Positions 46,842 through 59,227 of a stretch of 64,000 bases of DNA are shown here, piece after piece; the first letter of the stretch is position 1; every line of letters starts with the position of its first letter. The translations under genes were made by a program, and so were the position numbers. The stretch comes from Pseudonocardiales bacterium (GTDB lineage Bacteria > Actinomycetota > Actinomycetes > Mycobacteriales > Pseudonocardiaceae): the NCBI GenBank assembly GCA_023252195.1, contig JAHEXI010000002.1, forward strand, positions 310,001 to 374,000, given 5' to 3'. The notes beneath the pieces are model-generated. The model saw nothing but the letters and a program-made list of their open reading frames with translations. It was not told where the DNA came from and made no database searches.

Positions 46842-46902
46842 GGTATGCGGTAGCCGGAACGCAGACGTATCCGAACGCTAGCGCGGGAACTGTCGGTGCC
46901 GG

Positions 46903-48165
46903 ATGGCAGCATCAGTGACCGTGGATATCGTGGGACAAGACAGTGCGCGGCGCACCGCGCTGGCCGCGCAGGGCTTTGCCGATCCGCGCCCCACCGGGGT
47001 GGCGACTCGGCGGCATCTGGTCCGGGTGCTGGGTCGGATCCGGTTGCTGCAGTTGGACTCGGTCACCGTGCTGGCCCGGGCGCACTACCTGCCGATGTTC
47101 AGCCGGCTGGGTCCATATTCAAGGGAACTGCTTGACGCCGCAGCCTGGGGGCGCCCGATGCGCCGTCCTCGGCTGCTAGCGGAGTGCTGGGCGCACGAGG
47201 CAAGCCTGGTTCCGGTTGGCGACTGGCCGCTGTTGCACTCGGGAGCAAAGAGCCCCGGTTGGTGGCGACGGTATGGCGAGCTGGCGCAGCGAGCCCCAGA
47301 GCTGGTCTCGGCAGTGCTGGATGCGGTCAAGGAATACGGCCCGGTCGGCGCGGGCACGGTGGAACGGGAATTGGGTGCGGGGGTCCGTGCAGTACCCGGA
47401 TCATGGTGGAATCGGACCGACACAAAACGGATCTGTGAGTGGCTGTTCGGCATGGGCGAGCTCGTCGCCGGTACCCGGCGTGGCTTCGAGCGGCTCTATG
47501 ACCTGCCGGAGCGGGTGCTCCCAGCGGAGGTACTCGGCCGCCGAGTCGACGCTGAGCAGGGCGCTCGTGAGCTGATCGCGCGGGCTGGTTCCGCGCTGGG
47601 CGTAGCCACCGAAGCTGACTTGCGGGACTACTACCGGTTACGACCGGAGCGCAGCCGCAAGGCGGTCACGCAGCTCGTGGAAGCCGGAGAGCTGCAACCG
47701 GTGATGGTCCGGGGCTGGCGGGCACCGGCCTACCGGCACCGCGATGTTCGCACGCCGCGACGGATCACCGGCGCCGCACTGCTGTGCCCGTTCGATCCGC
47801 TGATCTGGGACCGGGCGCGCACTGAGCGGCTGTTCGGCTTCCGCTACCGAGTCGAGATCTATGTCCCGGAGCACCGGCGTAGCCACGGCTACTATGTGTT
47901 CCCGTTTCTACTGGACGGCGAGCTGGTCGCCAGGGTCGACCTCAAGGCTGACCGTTCCGCGGGCCTGCTGCGGGTGCCGGGTGCTTTCGCCGAGCCCGGG
48001 ACCGCCAACACGTCGCGAGTGGTCACCGAGCTAGCCGGGGCGCTGAAGGAGATGGCGCAATGGCTGGAGCTGGACGGGATCGCCGCCGGGCAGCGCGGGG
48101 ACCTGGTCGCGGCACTGGGCAGCGCGACCAGGCGTGGCGCACTGGTCAGGATGGTGCCGCAGTGA
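46903..48165 (+). CDS. YcaQ-like winged-helix DNA glycosylase family protein (HTH_42)
   Basis: The 420-residue protein belongs to the HTH_42/AlkZ-YcaQ superfamily of winged-helix DNA glycosylases that open interstrand crosslinks or remove bulky alkylated bases. It has RIRLLQLDSVTVLARAHYLP with the QxD-type catalytic motif, MFSRLGPY, RPRLLAECWAHEASLVPVGD, LLCPFDPLIWDRARTERLFG and YRVEIYVPEHRRSHGYYVFP. Its closest E. coli relative repairs crosslinks; activity here is inferred from family. The 3' end overlaps the convergent DUF4097 gene by 20 bases. Confidence 0.87.
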   Translation: MAASVTVDIVGQDSARRTALAAQGFADPRPTGVATRRHLVRVLGRIRLLQLDSVTVLARAHYLPMFSRLGPYSRELLDAAAWGRPMRRPRLLAECWAHEASLVPVGDWPLLHSGAKSPGWWRRYGELAQRAPELVSAVLDAVKEYGPVGAGTVERELGAGVRAVPGSWWNRTDTKRICEWLFGMGELVAGTRRGFERLYDLPERVLPAEVLGRRVDAEQGARELIARAGSALGVATEADLRDYYRLRPERSRKAVTQLVEAGELQPVMVRGWRAPAYRHRDVRTPRRITGAALLCPFDPLIWDRARTERLFGFRYRVEIYVPEHRRSHGYYVFPFLLDGELVARVDLKADRSAGLLRVPGAFAEPGTANTSRVVTELAGALKEMAQWLELDGIAAGQRGDLVAALGSATRRGALVRMVPQ

Positions 48166-49018
48166 CCAGTGCGTCGCCTGACCCGGTCCGGGCCCGCACC
48201 CGCAGCGCGACCTCACCCTCGGCGGGCGGACCGCCGACCGGGAGGTCGCTGTGCGCGCGCCCCGACCCGGAGCTGACGTCCAGCTCGGCAAGGACGCCGG
48301 CGTGGATCCCGACTCGCAGCTGTCCCGAACCGGTGGTGAGCTCAAGTCCACCGGCGCTGGCGTCAACCACCGTGAGGTCGCCGCTGCCGGTGCGCGCGCT
48401 GACGTCGCGCGCGACGGCGCCAAGCCGGACGTCGCCGGAACCGGTCTGCACGGTTCCGCTGCCCTGCGTGCCCTCGACGCTGATCACGTCGACCTCCCCG
48501 GACCCGGTCCGCACCCGCAAGTGGCCCGAGACCGTTCCCAACCGCACGTCGCCGGAGCCGGTGGCGGCGTCGAGAGCGGCGGCCATTCCAGTGACGGCGA
48601 CGTCCGCGGAGCCGCTTCGAGCGTTGATCGACGAGCCCGGTGGCGCGCTCACCTGGATTATCAGCGGCACAGTGCGCAGCGGAAGCTCCCGCGGTGTGCG
48701 TACGGTGAGTCGCTGCCCGGTGAAGTCGATCACCGTGCGCCGGACCGCCTCGGCTGCCAACGCGCCCGGTGGGGTGGCCCCGGTCTGCTCGCCCAACCAG
48801 TTCAGCAGGCCGCCGATCCCTACCGCCCACGGCGGTTGGCTGGTGGGATCCGGGCGGATCTGTACAACTACCTCAGGGCCCGCAGTGCCTTCCTCTGGGC
48901 CGTCCTCCAGTGTGATATCCAGCCGTCCACTATCCAGCTCGACCGAGATGTCGATTGGTCCTTGGCACTCGAAGTCCTGTTGCCGAACCACCGATGCGTC
49001 GGTGTCGTCGTGTTCCAC
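48146..49018 (-). CDS. DUF4097-type beta-helix repeat protein
   Basis: The 290-residue protein has no signal peptide. After a short beta-rich N-terminus it shows repeated TGSGDV/TGSGEV-type units (SGSADVAVTG, TGSGDVRLGTV, TGSGEVDVISV, TGSGDVRLGAV, TGSGDLTVVD, TGSGQLRVGIH, SGSGRAHSDL, TGSGDALVTAA) that form a right-handed beta-structure as in DUF4097/adhesin-like proteins. Function is unknown. It follows the RHH-like gene by 28 bp on the same strand, a pairing conserved in actinobacteria, so the latter may regulate it. Confidence 0.85.
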   Translation of the reverse strand: MEHDDTDASVVRQQDFECQGPIDISVELDSGRLDITLEDGPEEGTAGPEVVVQIRPDPTSQPPWAVGIGGLLNWLGEQTGATPPGALAAEAVRRTVIDFTGQRLTVRTPRELPLRTVPLIIQVSAPPGSSINARSGSADVAVTGMAAALDAATGSGDVRLGTVSGHLRVRTGSGEVDVISVEGTQGSGTVQTGSGDVRLGAVARDVSARTGSGDLTVVDASAGGLELTTGSGQLRVGIHAGVLAELDVSSGSGRAHSDLPVGGPPAEGEVALRVRARTGSGDALVTAAPS

Positions 49019-49046
49019 GAGTTCTCCTCAACGAGATAGCAGGTGG

Positions 49047-49598
49047 TCAGCCCTGGGTCCAGCCTTGGACCCGATTGCGGCTACGGCGATCGCCCGGTCC
49101 CCGGCGCGTCTCGTTCCACGGCTCGCCGCGCAATGCGCCTGCAACGGCTTGGGAGACCCAGGTGTTCAGGGACACGCCCTGCTCGGCGGCGGCCCGCTCA
49201 GCCTGACCCTTGAGCTGGTCGAACAGCCGCAGGGTCATCCGTCGGATGTCACCGCTGGCGTCGCCGAAGGGAGTTGCGCCGGGCTCGTTGGGTGGCGACG
49301 AACCCTCCGCCCGCGGATCGGTGGCATGGATCCCATTAGCACTCGAGACGGTGTCGGATGGAGCGCTCACCGCGATCCGCACGTCACGGCCGTCCAGCCG
49401 CACCTCCACCACCCGGTCGTCCAGCGCCGCGGTGACCTCCGCGGCGAGGTCGGACAGTGCATTCATGATGGCCAAGCGGGCCGCGGGGCCCAGCGCGGCG
49501 CCCAGCACGGCGGCGGTGTGGCGGGTCTGCTCATCGCCCGCCGACGCCGCGGCGGTGAGGTCTTCGCGCAGCTGCGAGATGTACGGAGTGAGATCCAT
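49047..49598 (-). CDS. Putative ribbon-helix-helix regulator paired with DUF4097
   Basis: The 183-residue frame from ATG 49598 (MDLTPYISQLREDLTAAASA) has an Ala-rich helical N-terminal half (ARLAIMNALSDLAAEVTAAL), a short beta piece (DDRVVEVRLDGRDVRIAVSA) and a C-terminal segment like a ribbon-helix-helix or HicB-type DNA-binding domain (RRMTLRLFDQLKGQAERAAA, EQGVSLNTWVSQAVAGAL). The basic tail (RRSRNRVQG) fits DNA contact. It is upstream of DUF4097 and divergent from thyX. Starts at 49634 and 49610 are possible. Confidence 0.75.
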   Translation of the reverse strand: MDLTPYISQLREDLTAAASAGDEQTRHTAAVLGAALGPAARLAIMNALSDLAAEVTAALDDRVVEVRLDGRDVRIAVSAPSDTVSSANGIHATDPRAEGSSPPNEPGATPFGDASGDIRRMTLRLFDQLKGQAERAAAEQGVSLNTWVSQAVAGALRGEPWNETRRGPGDRRSRNRVQGWTQG

Positions 49599-49699
49599 GA
49601 TGTCAAGCATGGCGTCACATCTGGCGTCAGTCAAGACGCCACTGGTGTCGCAGTACGCTGCGGACGCTCGGAACTGCGGCCGTCTGAGAGGAATGCACA

Positions 49700-50515
49700 G
49701 TGAGCCAAGCGCAGGAAGTTGACGGCGCCGCGAGTGCCACCGAAGCGGAAGTCAATGACCCACAGGTGAGCACCGTGGCGTTGCGGGTCCAGCTCGTCGG
49801 CAAAACCGAGTTCTTCCCGCCCGCTGATGTGCCGTGGTCCACCGACGCCGACGGTGGGCAAGCACTCGCCGAGTTCGCCGGTCGGGCCTGTTACCAGTCG
49901 TGGCGCAAGCCCAATCCAGCGACCGCCACGAACGCCGGATACCTCCGACACATCCTCGAGGTCGGCCACCTGTCAGTGCTCGAACACGGCACGGTCAGCT
50001 TCTACCTCACCGGCGTGTCCCGGTCGTTGACCCATGAGCTGATCCGGCACCGGCATTTTTCCTACTCGCAGTTGTCTCAGCGCTACGTTCCCGAGCGGAC
50101 CGCCGCGATGGTCGAGCCGGACGTCATCGCCAATGATCCCGAGCTGCACCAGCGGTTCCACGCCGCGGCCCAGGCCAGCCAGCAGGCCTACAACCACCTC
50201 CTCGCCGGTTTGGAAGAACGGTTCGCCGACGAGCCGAACGCCACGTTGCGCCGCAAGCAGGCGCGTCAGGCGGCTCGCTCGGTACTGCCCAATGCCACTG
50301 AGACCCGCGTCGTGGTCACCGGCAACTACCGGGCCTGGCGGCACTTCATCGCGATGCGTGCCACCGAGCACGCTGACGTCGAGATCCGCGAGCTGGCCGT
50401 GGAGTGTCTACGCCAGCTGCACAAGGCAGCACCCAACGCGTTCAGCGACTTCGAGATCAGCGTCCTGCCAGACGGCACCGAGATCGCCTCCAGCCCGTTC
50501 GTGTCAGAGGGCTGA
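49700..50515 (+). CDS. thyX: Flavin-dependent thymidylate synthase
   Basis: ThyX makes dTMP from dUMP with FAD and methylenetetrahydrofolate. The 271-residue protein shows the ThyX motif [14 protein letters not shown] (RHRxxSxxxxSxRY, near 116-129), [12 protein letters not shown]-type N-terminal contacts ([12 protein letters not shown]), [20 protein letters not shown] and [23 protein letters not shown] 49700 follows GAGAGGA. A short disordered N-terminus precedes the domain. It uses the same folate pool that the damaged folD would serve. Confidence 0.96.
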   Translation: MSQAQEVDGAASATEAEVNDPQVSTVALRVQLVGKTEFFPPADVPWSTDADGGQALAEFAGRACYQSWRKPNPATATNAGYLRHILEVGHLSVLEHGTVSFYLTGVSRSLTHELIRHRHFSYSQLSQRYVPERTAAMVEPDVIANDPELHQRFHAAAQASQQAYNHLLAGLEERFADEPNATLRRKQARQAARSVLPNATETRVVVTGNYRAWRHFIAMRATEHADVEIRELAVECLRQLHKAAPNAFSDFEISVLPDGTEIASSPFVSEG

Positions 50516-50529
50516 AGTAGCGTGCAGTT

Positions 50530-50940
50530 ATGGACCTCGACGAGGCACGGGCGGTTGTCGCTGAGCAGCACCACGCGGTGCTGACCACCCTGCGCCGCGA
50601 CGGTACGCCGCAGATGTCGCCGGTGGCGGCGACGGTGGACGCAGCGGGCCGGGTGGTGGTGAGCACCCGCAAGACCGCGTTCAAGGTGCGTAACCTACGG
50701 CGCGACCCACGAGCGTGGCTGTGTGTCCTGCCTGATGGTTTCTACGGTCACTGGATCCAGGTGGGTGGCTCGGTGCGGATAGTCGAGTTACCGGAGGCGA
50801 TGGAAGGGCTGGTGGACTACTACCGGAGGGTGTCCGGCGAACACCCGGACTGGGATGACTACCGGACGGCGATGGAGCACGATCAGCGAGTGCTCTTGCA
50901 GGTCGAGCTCACCTCGGCCGGGCCTGACCGAGAAGGGTGA
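50530..50940 (+). CDS. PPOX-class F420-dependent protein
   Basis: The 136-residue split-barrel flavin/deazaflavin-binding protein resembles the mycobacterial Rv1155-type PPOX group. It shows HHAVLTTLRRDGTPQMSPVA, VVVSTRKTAFKVRNLRRDPR, WLCVLPDGFYGHWIQVGGSV and VDYYRRVSGEHPDWDDYRTA. Relatives bind F420 and may reduce unknown substrates. It starts 14 bp after thyX and overlaps the next gene as GTGA, so the three form one unit. Confidence 0.87.
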   Translation: MDLDEARAVVAEQHHAVLTTLRRDGTPQMSPVAATVDAAGRVVVSTRKTAFKVRNLRRDPRAWLCVLPDGFYGHWIQVGGSVRIVELPEAMEGLVDYYRRVSGEHPDWDDYRTAMEHDQRVLLQVELTSAGPDREG

Positions 50941-51608
50941 CTACAGGCGTGGGGGACCGGACACTTGCTGCTGGCGAGCGGCACGAGCTGTGCAATCTGA
51001 TGGACCGGCTGGGCCCGGACGCTCCGACGCTGTGCGAGGGGTGGACGACCCGCGACTTGGCGGCGCATCTGGTGGTCAGGGAGGGCCGACCGGCGGCCGC
51101 CGCAGGCATTCTGCTGCCGCCGCTGGCGCCGCTAACCGCTCGGGTACAGCGCAGCACCGCCGAACGGCCCTGGCCACAGCTCGTTGCCATGGTCCGCAAC
51201 GGGCCGCCGTGGTGGTCGGTGCTGCGCCTGGGGCCGCTGGGGGAGAAGATCAACGGAATTGAGTTCTTCGTTCACCACGAGGACGTGCGACGGGTCGGGC
51301 GGGGGTGGGAACAGCGATCAGCAGACTCAGACCGTGCCGAGGCGCTGTGGACGGTACTGTCTCAGCTGGCCCGACTGTGCTACCGGCGTTCACCCGTCGG
51401 TGTCGTGCTGCGTCGCTCAGACGGCAGCCCAGGCGGCGGCGTGCACGGGACGGAGCACGTCGCACGGCGTGGTCGCCGAAGCGTTACCGTCGTCGGTCCG
51501 CCCGAGGAACTGACGTTGCACGCTTACGGTCGTGCGCAAGCGTTGGTCGACGTTGACGGTGATCCGATGGACGTCCAGCAGCTCCAGGACAGCCAGCGGG
51601 GGTTCTAG
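50937..51608 (+). CDS. TIGR03085-type DinB-like metal-binding protein
   Basis: The 223-residue protein belongs to a DinB/mycothiol-dependent maleylpyruvate-isomerase-like group of actinobacteria (TIGR03085). It shows LCEGWTTRDLAAHLVVREGR with a metal-binding His, PWWSVLRLGPLGEKINGIEF, FFVHHEDVRRVGRGW and GTEHVARRGRRSVTVVGPPE. Its substrate is unknown; relatives use mycothiol. GTG 50937 overlaps the PPOX gene's stop. Confidence 0.85.
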   Translation: MTTGVGDRTLAAGERHELCNLMDRLGPDAPTLCEGWTTRDLAAHLVVREGRPAAAAGILLPPLAPLTARVQRSTAERPWPQLVAMVRNGPPWWSVLRLGPLGEKINGIEFFVHHEDVRRVGRGWEQRSADSDRAEALWTVLSQLARLCYRRSPVGVVLRRSDGSPGGGVHGTEHVARRGRRSVTVVGPPEELTLHAYGRAQALVDVDGDPMDVQQLQDSQRGF

Positions 51609-51654
51609 TCAACGCCCGAGGAGTCCTCAGCGGTGCGCTGACGGGCAACGGTAG

Positions 51655-54284
<2,630 letters not shown>

Positions 54285-54351
54285 CCAGTGGTGCGGCTGC
54301 TGGGGCGTGGCGTGCCGATGTGAACAGGGCCGGACGGCTAGCGTGTCGCAC

Positions 54352-56823
54352 ATGAGGGGGCGCAGCTCCACGAAGACTACGGCCGCGCGGTCCCGCGCCG
54401 CGGGCGGCAAACCGAGGCAGCGGTCGAGCCCGCAGCGTCCAGCCCGCCGGCCAGCGCCCCGAATCGGGCGGGGCCGCCGCGGTCTGGGCGGCGCGTGGTC
54501 TCTGCTGGCTCGCGGTATCGGTGGGCTTGTCAGGGCGCTGGGCCGCACCCGCGAGCTTGAACCTGAGCACCGCCGAGACGGTCTCGCCCTCGGTCTGGTC
54601 GGGCTCGCCGTGGTCATCGCCGCTGCGGTCTGGTGGACCGCGGGCGGACCGGTCGGTGCCGGTCTTCAGCAGGCACTGGGTGCCCTGTTCGGCGCCGCGT
54701 CGGTGGGATTGCCGGTGGTGCTCGCCGCGGTCGGAGTGACCCTCATGCGCACCGAACCCAATCCGACCGCCCGGCCCCGCCGCACCCTTGGCACGCTGTG
54801 GCTGACCTTGGGGACCCTGGGCCTGTGGCATCTCGCGGCCGGGGCGCCTGCGGACGCGGTGGGAAGGTCCCGGTCGGCTGGGATGGTAGGTTTCCTGGCC
54901 GCAGGTCCGTTGGTCGACGGGTTCACGATCTGGGTGGCGGCACCTTTGCTGGCGCTGCTGGCCGGTTACGGGCTACTGGTCTTGACCGGGACACCGGTTC
55001 GAGCGGTATCCGAACGGATCCGCCGGCTGTGCGGAGCGCTGCCGGATCAGGACACCGACACCGATGCGGCCGGCACCGATGCGGCGGACGCCGATACCAG
55101 CGTGACGAGCGCCGATCCGGCCACCGCGCGGTTACGTCGCCCGGCACGGCGTAGGCAGGCTGCCCAGAGCGAGCCGGAGCCAGCGGAGGCTACCGCCGCG
55201 GAACCCGCCCAACCTGCGGCACAGCGCAAGCCTGCCGAGTCGGTCGGAGAGTTGGCCACGGAGCGAGCCGCCGGAAAGCCCGGGTCAGCGACATCCACGC
55301 ACCGGGTAGTCGAGGGTGACTACCGGCTTCCGCCGGCCGATCTGCTGCTCAAGGGGGATCCGCCTAAGGCTCGCAGCAAGGCCAACGACGCGATGATCGA
55401 GGCGATCAACGGGGTGCTCGATCAGTTTTCGGTGGATGCCCAGGTGACAGGTTTCGCCCGCGGCCCGACCGTCACCCGATACGAGGTGGAGGTAGGACCC
55501 GGCGTCAAGGTGGAAAAGATTACCCAGCTGACCCGCAATATCGCCTACGCGGTGGCCACCGACAATGTGCGGCTGCTAGCCCCGATTCCGGGTAAGTCCG
55601 CTGTGGGCATCGAAGTTCCCAACAGCGACCGCGAGATGGTGCGGCTGGGTGACGTGCTGCGCGCGCCGACGACCAGCCGCGACCAGCACCCGATGGTGAT
55701 CGGGCTCGGCAAGGACATCGAGGGTCACTTCGTCACCGCGAATTTGACCAAGATGCCGCACCTGCTGGTGGCCGGTTCCACCGGTTCGGGCAAGTCGAGC
55801 TTCGTCAACTCGTTGCTCGTCTCGCTGCTCACCCGAGCAACCCCGGACGAGGTCAGGATGATCCTGATCGACCCGAAGATGGTGGAGCTCACCCCGTATG
55901 AGGGCATCCCGCACCTGATCACACCCATCATCACCCAGCCGAAGAAGGCGGCGGCGGCGCTGGCCTGGCTGGTGGAGGAGATGGAGCAGCGCTACCAGGA
56001 CATGCAGGCCGCCAAGGTGCGGCACATCGACGACTTCAATACCAAGGTGCGCAGCGGCGAGATCACGGCGCCGCCGGGCTCGCAGCGCGAGTACCGCCCC
56101 TACCCCTACATCATGGCGATCGTCGACGAGCTGGCTGACCTGATGATGACCGCCCCGCGCGACGTGGAGGACGCCATCGTCCGCATCACGCAGAAGGCTC
56201 GGGCCGCCGGAATCCACCTCGTGCTGGCCACTCAGCGGCCCAGCGTCGACGTGGTCACCGGACTGATCAAGACCAACGTGCCGTCCAGGCTGGCCTTCGC
56301 CACCTCCTCGCTCACCGACAGTCGGGTGATCCTGGACCAACCCGGCGCGGAAAAGCTGATCGGCATGGGCGACGGGCTCTACCTGCCGATGGGCGCGTCC
56401 AAGCCGGTACGCATCCAGGGCGCCTACATCGGTGACGCCGAGATCGCCAAGGTCGTGGCCTACGCCAAGGACCAAGCCACTCCGGAGTACACCGACGGGG
56501 TCACCGCGTCCAAGCCGGGGGAGCACAAGGAAGCCGACCCGGACATCGGTGACGACCTCGACGTGCTGCTGCAGGCCACCGAGCTTGTGGTGACGTCGCA
56601 GTTCGGCTCGACGTCGATGCTGCAACGCAAGTTGCGAGTCGGGTTCGCCAAGGCGGGCCGGCTGATGGACCTGTTGGAGAGCCGGGGCGTGGTGGGGCCC
56701 TCGGAGGGGTCCAAGGCACGCGAGGTCCTCGCAAAACCCGATGAGCTCGACGGACTGCTGTACGCGCTTCGCGGCGGCGACCCAGTGGGGGGCGATGGCG
56801 ATAGCAGTCCCCACAAACGGTGA
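54352..56823 (+). CDS. ftsK: DNA translocase FtsK
   Basis: The 823-residue cell-division translocase has a basic N-terminus and about four membrane segments (within about 80-225; LALGLVGLAVVIAAAVWW, GLPVVLAAVGVTLM, APLLALLAGYGLLVLTG), an acidic and Ala/Pro-rich linker, the motor domain (Walker A VAGSTGSGKSSFVNSLLVSL near 472; ILIDPKMVELTPYEGIPHL; VDELADLMM; LATQRPSVDVVTGLIKTN) and a C-terminal gamma winged helix (LVVTSQFGSTSMLQRKLRVG). ATG 54352 was chosen; GTG 54343 is near. It helps chromosome segregation at division. Confidence 0.95.
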   Translation: MRGRSSTKTTAARSRAAGGKPRQRSSPQRPARRPAPRIGRGRRGLGGAWSLLARGIGGLVRALGRTRELEPEHRRDGLALGLVGLAVVIAAAVWWTAGGPVGAGLQQALGALFGAASVGLPVVLAAVGVTLMRTEPNPTARPRRTLGTLWLTLGTLGLWHLAAGAPADAVGRSRSAGMVGFLAAGPLVDGFTIWVAAPLLALLAGYGLLVLTGTPVRAVSERIRRLCGALPDQDTDTDAAGTDAADADTSVTSADPATARLRRPARRRQAAQSEPEPAEATAAEPAQPAAQRKPAESVGELATERAAGKPGSATSTHRVVEGDYRLPPADLLLKGDPPKARSKANDAMIEAINGVLDQFSVDAQVTGFARGPTVTRYEVEVGPGVKVEKITQLTRNIAYAVATDNVRLLAPIPGKSAVGIEVPNSDREMVRLGDVLRAPTTSRDQHPMVIGLGKDIEGHFVTANLTKMPHLLVAGSTGSGKSSFVNSLLVSLLTRATPDEVRMILIDPKMVELTPYEGIPHLITPIITQPKKAAAALAWLVEEMEQRYQDMQAAKVRHIDDFNTKVRSGEITAPPGSQREYRPYPYIMAIVDELADLMMTAPRDVEDAIVRITQKARAAGIHLVLATQRPSVDVVTGLIKTNVPSRLAFATSSLTDSRVILDQPGAEKLIGMGDGLYLPMGASKPVRIQGAYIGDAEIAKVVAYAKDQATPEYTDGVTASKPGEHKEADPDIGDDLDVLLQATELVVTSQFGSTSMLQRKLRVGFAKAGRLMDLLESRGVVGPSEGSKAREVLAKPDELDGLLYALRGGDPVGGDGDSSPHKR

Positions 56824-57336
56824 TCACAGTTCGAGGAGCATCCGGATGTTGCCCAGGGTGTTGGGCTTGGCGTAGGGCAAATCGAGGAACTCGGCGACGC
56901 CTTCGTCGTGCGAGCGGCGCATTTCGTCGTAGACCTCTTCGGTCACCGGTGCCCCCTCGATGGTCCGGAAGCCGTGCCGGGAGAAGAAGCGCTCCTCGAA
57001 GGTCAATACGAACAACCGGCGCAGCCCCAGCGCCCGTCCGTGCTCCACCAGTTGCGCAACGAGCGCGTGCCCTACCCCGTGGCCCACGGCGTCGGGGCAT
57101 ACGGCCAGTGTCCGGATCTCGCCCAGGTCCTCCCACAGTACGTGCAGCGCACCGCAGCCCAGCAACGCGTCGGTCCCCTCGGCCACCCAGAACTCCTGGA
57201 TGTCTTCGTAGAGCGTGACGAGCTGTTTGGTCAGCAGCACCGCGCCGGCGTAGCAGTCCACCAGATCCTTGATCCGGCGGACGTCCCCGACCCTGGCCCG
57301 ACGTACGGTGATCGGAGTAAGCACAGTCCTGAACAT
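56824..57336 (-). CDS. ArgA-like amino-acid N-acetyltransferase (GNAT)
   Basis: The 170-residue GNAT protein matches the short actinobacterial N-acetylglutamate synthases that start arginine synthesis. It shows ITVRRARVGDVRRIKDLVDC, EFWVAEGTDALLGCGALHVL, WEDLGEIRTLAVCPDAVGHG, VGHALVAQLVEHGRALGLRR and LFVLTFEERFFSRHGFRTIE. The same ftsK-ArgA neighbourhood is known in mycobacteria. It abuts ftsK tail to tail. Confidence 0.9.
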   Translation of the reverse strand: MFRTVLTPITVRRARVGDVRRIKDLVDCYAGAVLLTKQLVTLYEDIQEFWVAEGTDALLGCGALHVLWEDLGEIRTLAVCPDAVGHGVGHALVAQLVEHGRALGLRRLFVLTFEERFFSRHGFRTIEGAPVTEEVYDEMRRSHDEGVAEFLDLPYAKPNTLGNIRMLLEL

Positions 57337-57395
57337 ATCGGCGGTTGTCGTTCCGACCGCGCAACACCTCAGCAGAGGAAACTCCAGCAGATGAG

Positions 57396-57647
57396 CTAAG
57401 CAGCCGGTCGCTCACCGCAGGATGGTCCTGAGTCCTCCGCGATGTCCAGAATCGCGCCGATGAGCCGCTGCGTCCGGGTCTGCGATTGCATCCACGACGG
57501 TAGATCAAGCACCGCCATGATCTCGCCAGCGAGCACCTCGCCGATTACTCCCGGCCACAACCGCGCGGCCTTCGCAGCGGCGGCCGCGGCCATCCGCGAG
57601 GCGTGCTGGTCGACTTCCTGCGCGACCGCGATGTGTGTGTCAGGCAT
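57396..57647 (-). CDS. Small Ala-rich hypothetical protein, copy 1 of a paralog pair
   Basis: The 83-residue protein reads MPDTHIAVAQEVDQHASRMA, AAAAAKAARLWPGVIGEVLA, GEIMAVLDLPSWMQSQTRTQ, RLIGAILDIAED. ATG 57647 follows AGGAGG, a strong ribosome site. A close paralog lies at 60465-60725 with the same AAAAAAKA, RLWP, GEVLAGE, LDLP, WMQSQTRTQ blocks. No known function. Between the two lie only damaged genes. It lies just downstream of the sigma-factor remnant. Confidence 0.75.
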   Translation of the reverse strand: MPDTHIAVAQEVDQHASRMAAAAAAKAARLWPGVIGEVLAGEIMAVLDLPSWMQSQTRTQRLIGAILDIAEDSGPSCGERPAA

Positions 57648-57654
57648 CGGAAAC

Positions 57655-58138
57655 CTCCTGCGCCACTGGCCGTGCCCGGCTCGCGGCGACGTACTCCCGG
57701 GCGTAATACCTCAACAGAGCGCCGAGACCACTTCCTGCGTACCGTCATGGGGATGATTCCCCCAGTTCAGCACGCCCAGGTTTCGATCCTGTGACGAGAT
57801 TGCGCCTCATCAGACTGCAACGAGACCGTCGAGATCGAGGTGACTGCTGCCGCTCGGGCAGCTCGCGGATCGCTCCCTCGAGCACGACGCGGATCTCGAT
57901 AGCCAGGACAACGGCTTCCGGCGAGGGCTCCGGCGCCATCACGGGTTCCAACAATGGCTTGATTGGGTACGTACTGCCGGGCTAACCGCAGCATCAGCGG
58001 GGTGTAGCGGCGGACCAGAATCCGGTAGGCGGCCTCATCCCGGCGTCGGAGGGCCTCCACGAGGTCTTGCTCTTCCGCGGAGTTGGCTGCAGTGACGACC
58101 CGGCCGGGGCGGGTTGGTGGTCCTTGATGGTCATGCAA
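57655..58138 (-). pseudogene. ECF-type sigma factor remnant
   Basis: From ATG 58138 the N-terminus reads EEQDLVEALRRRDEAAYRIL, VRRYTPLMLRLARQYVPNQA, a sigma-70 region 2 start. The rest of region 2 is lost. A piece in another frame (SPEAVVLAIEIRVVLEGAIR, ELPERQQ) resembles the beginning of region 4, followed by traces in further frames (LLRYYAREYVAASRARPVAQ) up to about 57655. Several frameshifts and a deletion make this non-functional. Confidence 0.6.
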
Positions 58139-58165
58139 CCACGCTGGTCGCGGGGGGTGCGCGGG

Positions 58166-59142
58166 TCAGTACTCGGCAAGTCTTTCACCCGGGTGAGACG
58201 ACCCGTGGTGAGTATTCGTCGTCGCGAGCAACCCGATCAACCGGGCCCGCTGTACTGCTTCAGCTCGGGAGCAGGCGCCCAGTTTTCGGTATAGCAGGCG
58301 GCTGTGTGTCTTGACCGTGTTGAGCGAGAGATGCAGCACCGCGCCGATCTCGCGTTTGCGACAGCGTACCCGCCAGCAGCGGCAACAGTTCCCGCTCCCG
58401 GTCGCTGAGTGTGACCGTCGCCCCAGCGCCATCATCCGACGAGTGCGGCGCGGCCGGAGCCATCGAGCGGCCCAGCCGGGTCAGCCGCTCGGGTAGCCAC
58501 CCTGGGTCCCGGCAGATCCGAACTACCCGCTTGGCCTCAGCCAGTGCCGGGCCGCCATCTTCGTCCGCAGCGCCCAGGGTCTGCGCATGAGTGGCCAACG
58601 CGAGGGCGAGCTCGAGACGCCCGGCACCGCGCCGGGCCAGTTGCACTGCGGCTGGCCGTCGACCACCATCCCTCGCTCGATGTGGGTCAGCGCGAGGTAG
58701 CCCATGGCGTAAGTCTCCCCGAGGAGGTTGACGGTTCGCCGCGCCATCGCGACCGCGTCGGTCAGCGGCCGGACCGCCGCCGTCGCCGCACCTTCCCAGA
58801 ACAGCGTTACCCCCAGCAACGCGTGCCGCCCATGCCCAGTGTCGCCAGCGTGTGTTCGCCCACATCAGGTGGCGACGTACGTAACGCGGCGATCAGGTAG
58901 TTCCAGAACCGCACCGGGTCGCTGTCCTCAGGGTCCAAGGCCAGCCAGCAGACCCGGTCTCGCTGGCCGGTGGCGTGCCAGTCGGCCAGTAGCGAAGTCT
59001 TGCCCCAGCCCGCCGGTGCAACAAGCAGGCTCAGCCGGTGGCGGGCCGCGCCATCCAACACTTGCACCAGCTGCCGCCGGTGTATCAAGCCGCGGCGCAC
59101 CGGCGGCTGCAGCTTGGTAGCCAGCAGCGTCGGCCCGGGCAC
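58166..59142 (-). pseudogene. MalT-type LuxR-family regulator remnant
   Basis: The N-terminal ATPase start is clear (ATKLQPPVRRGLIHRRQLVQ, LSLLVAPAGWGKTSLLADWH, VCWLALDPEDSDPVRFWNYL, 59142-58830). The central region has been lost. Helical repeat pieces (TLFWEGAATAAVRPLTDAVA, MARRTVNLLGETYAMGYLAL) and the C-terminal LuxR helix-turn-helix (REIGAVLHLSLNTVKTHSRL, LYRKLGACSRAEAVQRARLI) follow in other frames. An intact protein would be near 900 residues; about 325 codons remain, so it is a decayed gene. Confidence 0.75.
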
Positions 59143-59227
59143 GCCCTAAGGGTCCCCGATCGCGGCCCGCCCCGAAAGGTACCCGACGGCTGTAACGGCT
59201 GCGGTGGTCACAGGGTCTTAAACGGCT

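Noticed and set aside
49635-49660. B12-riboswitch-like GCCACTGG upstream of thyX
   Set aside because: Only this short match is present, with no other aptamer blocks and no cobalamin-related gene downstream.
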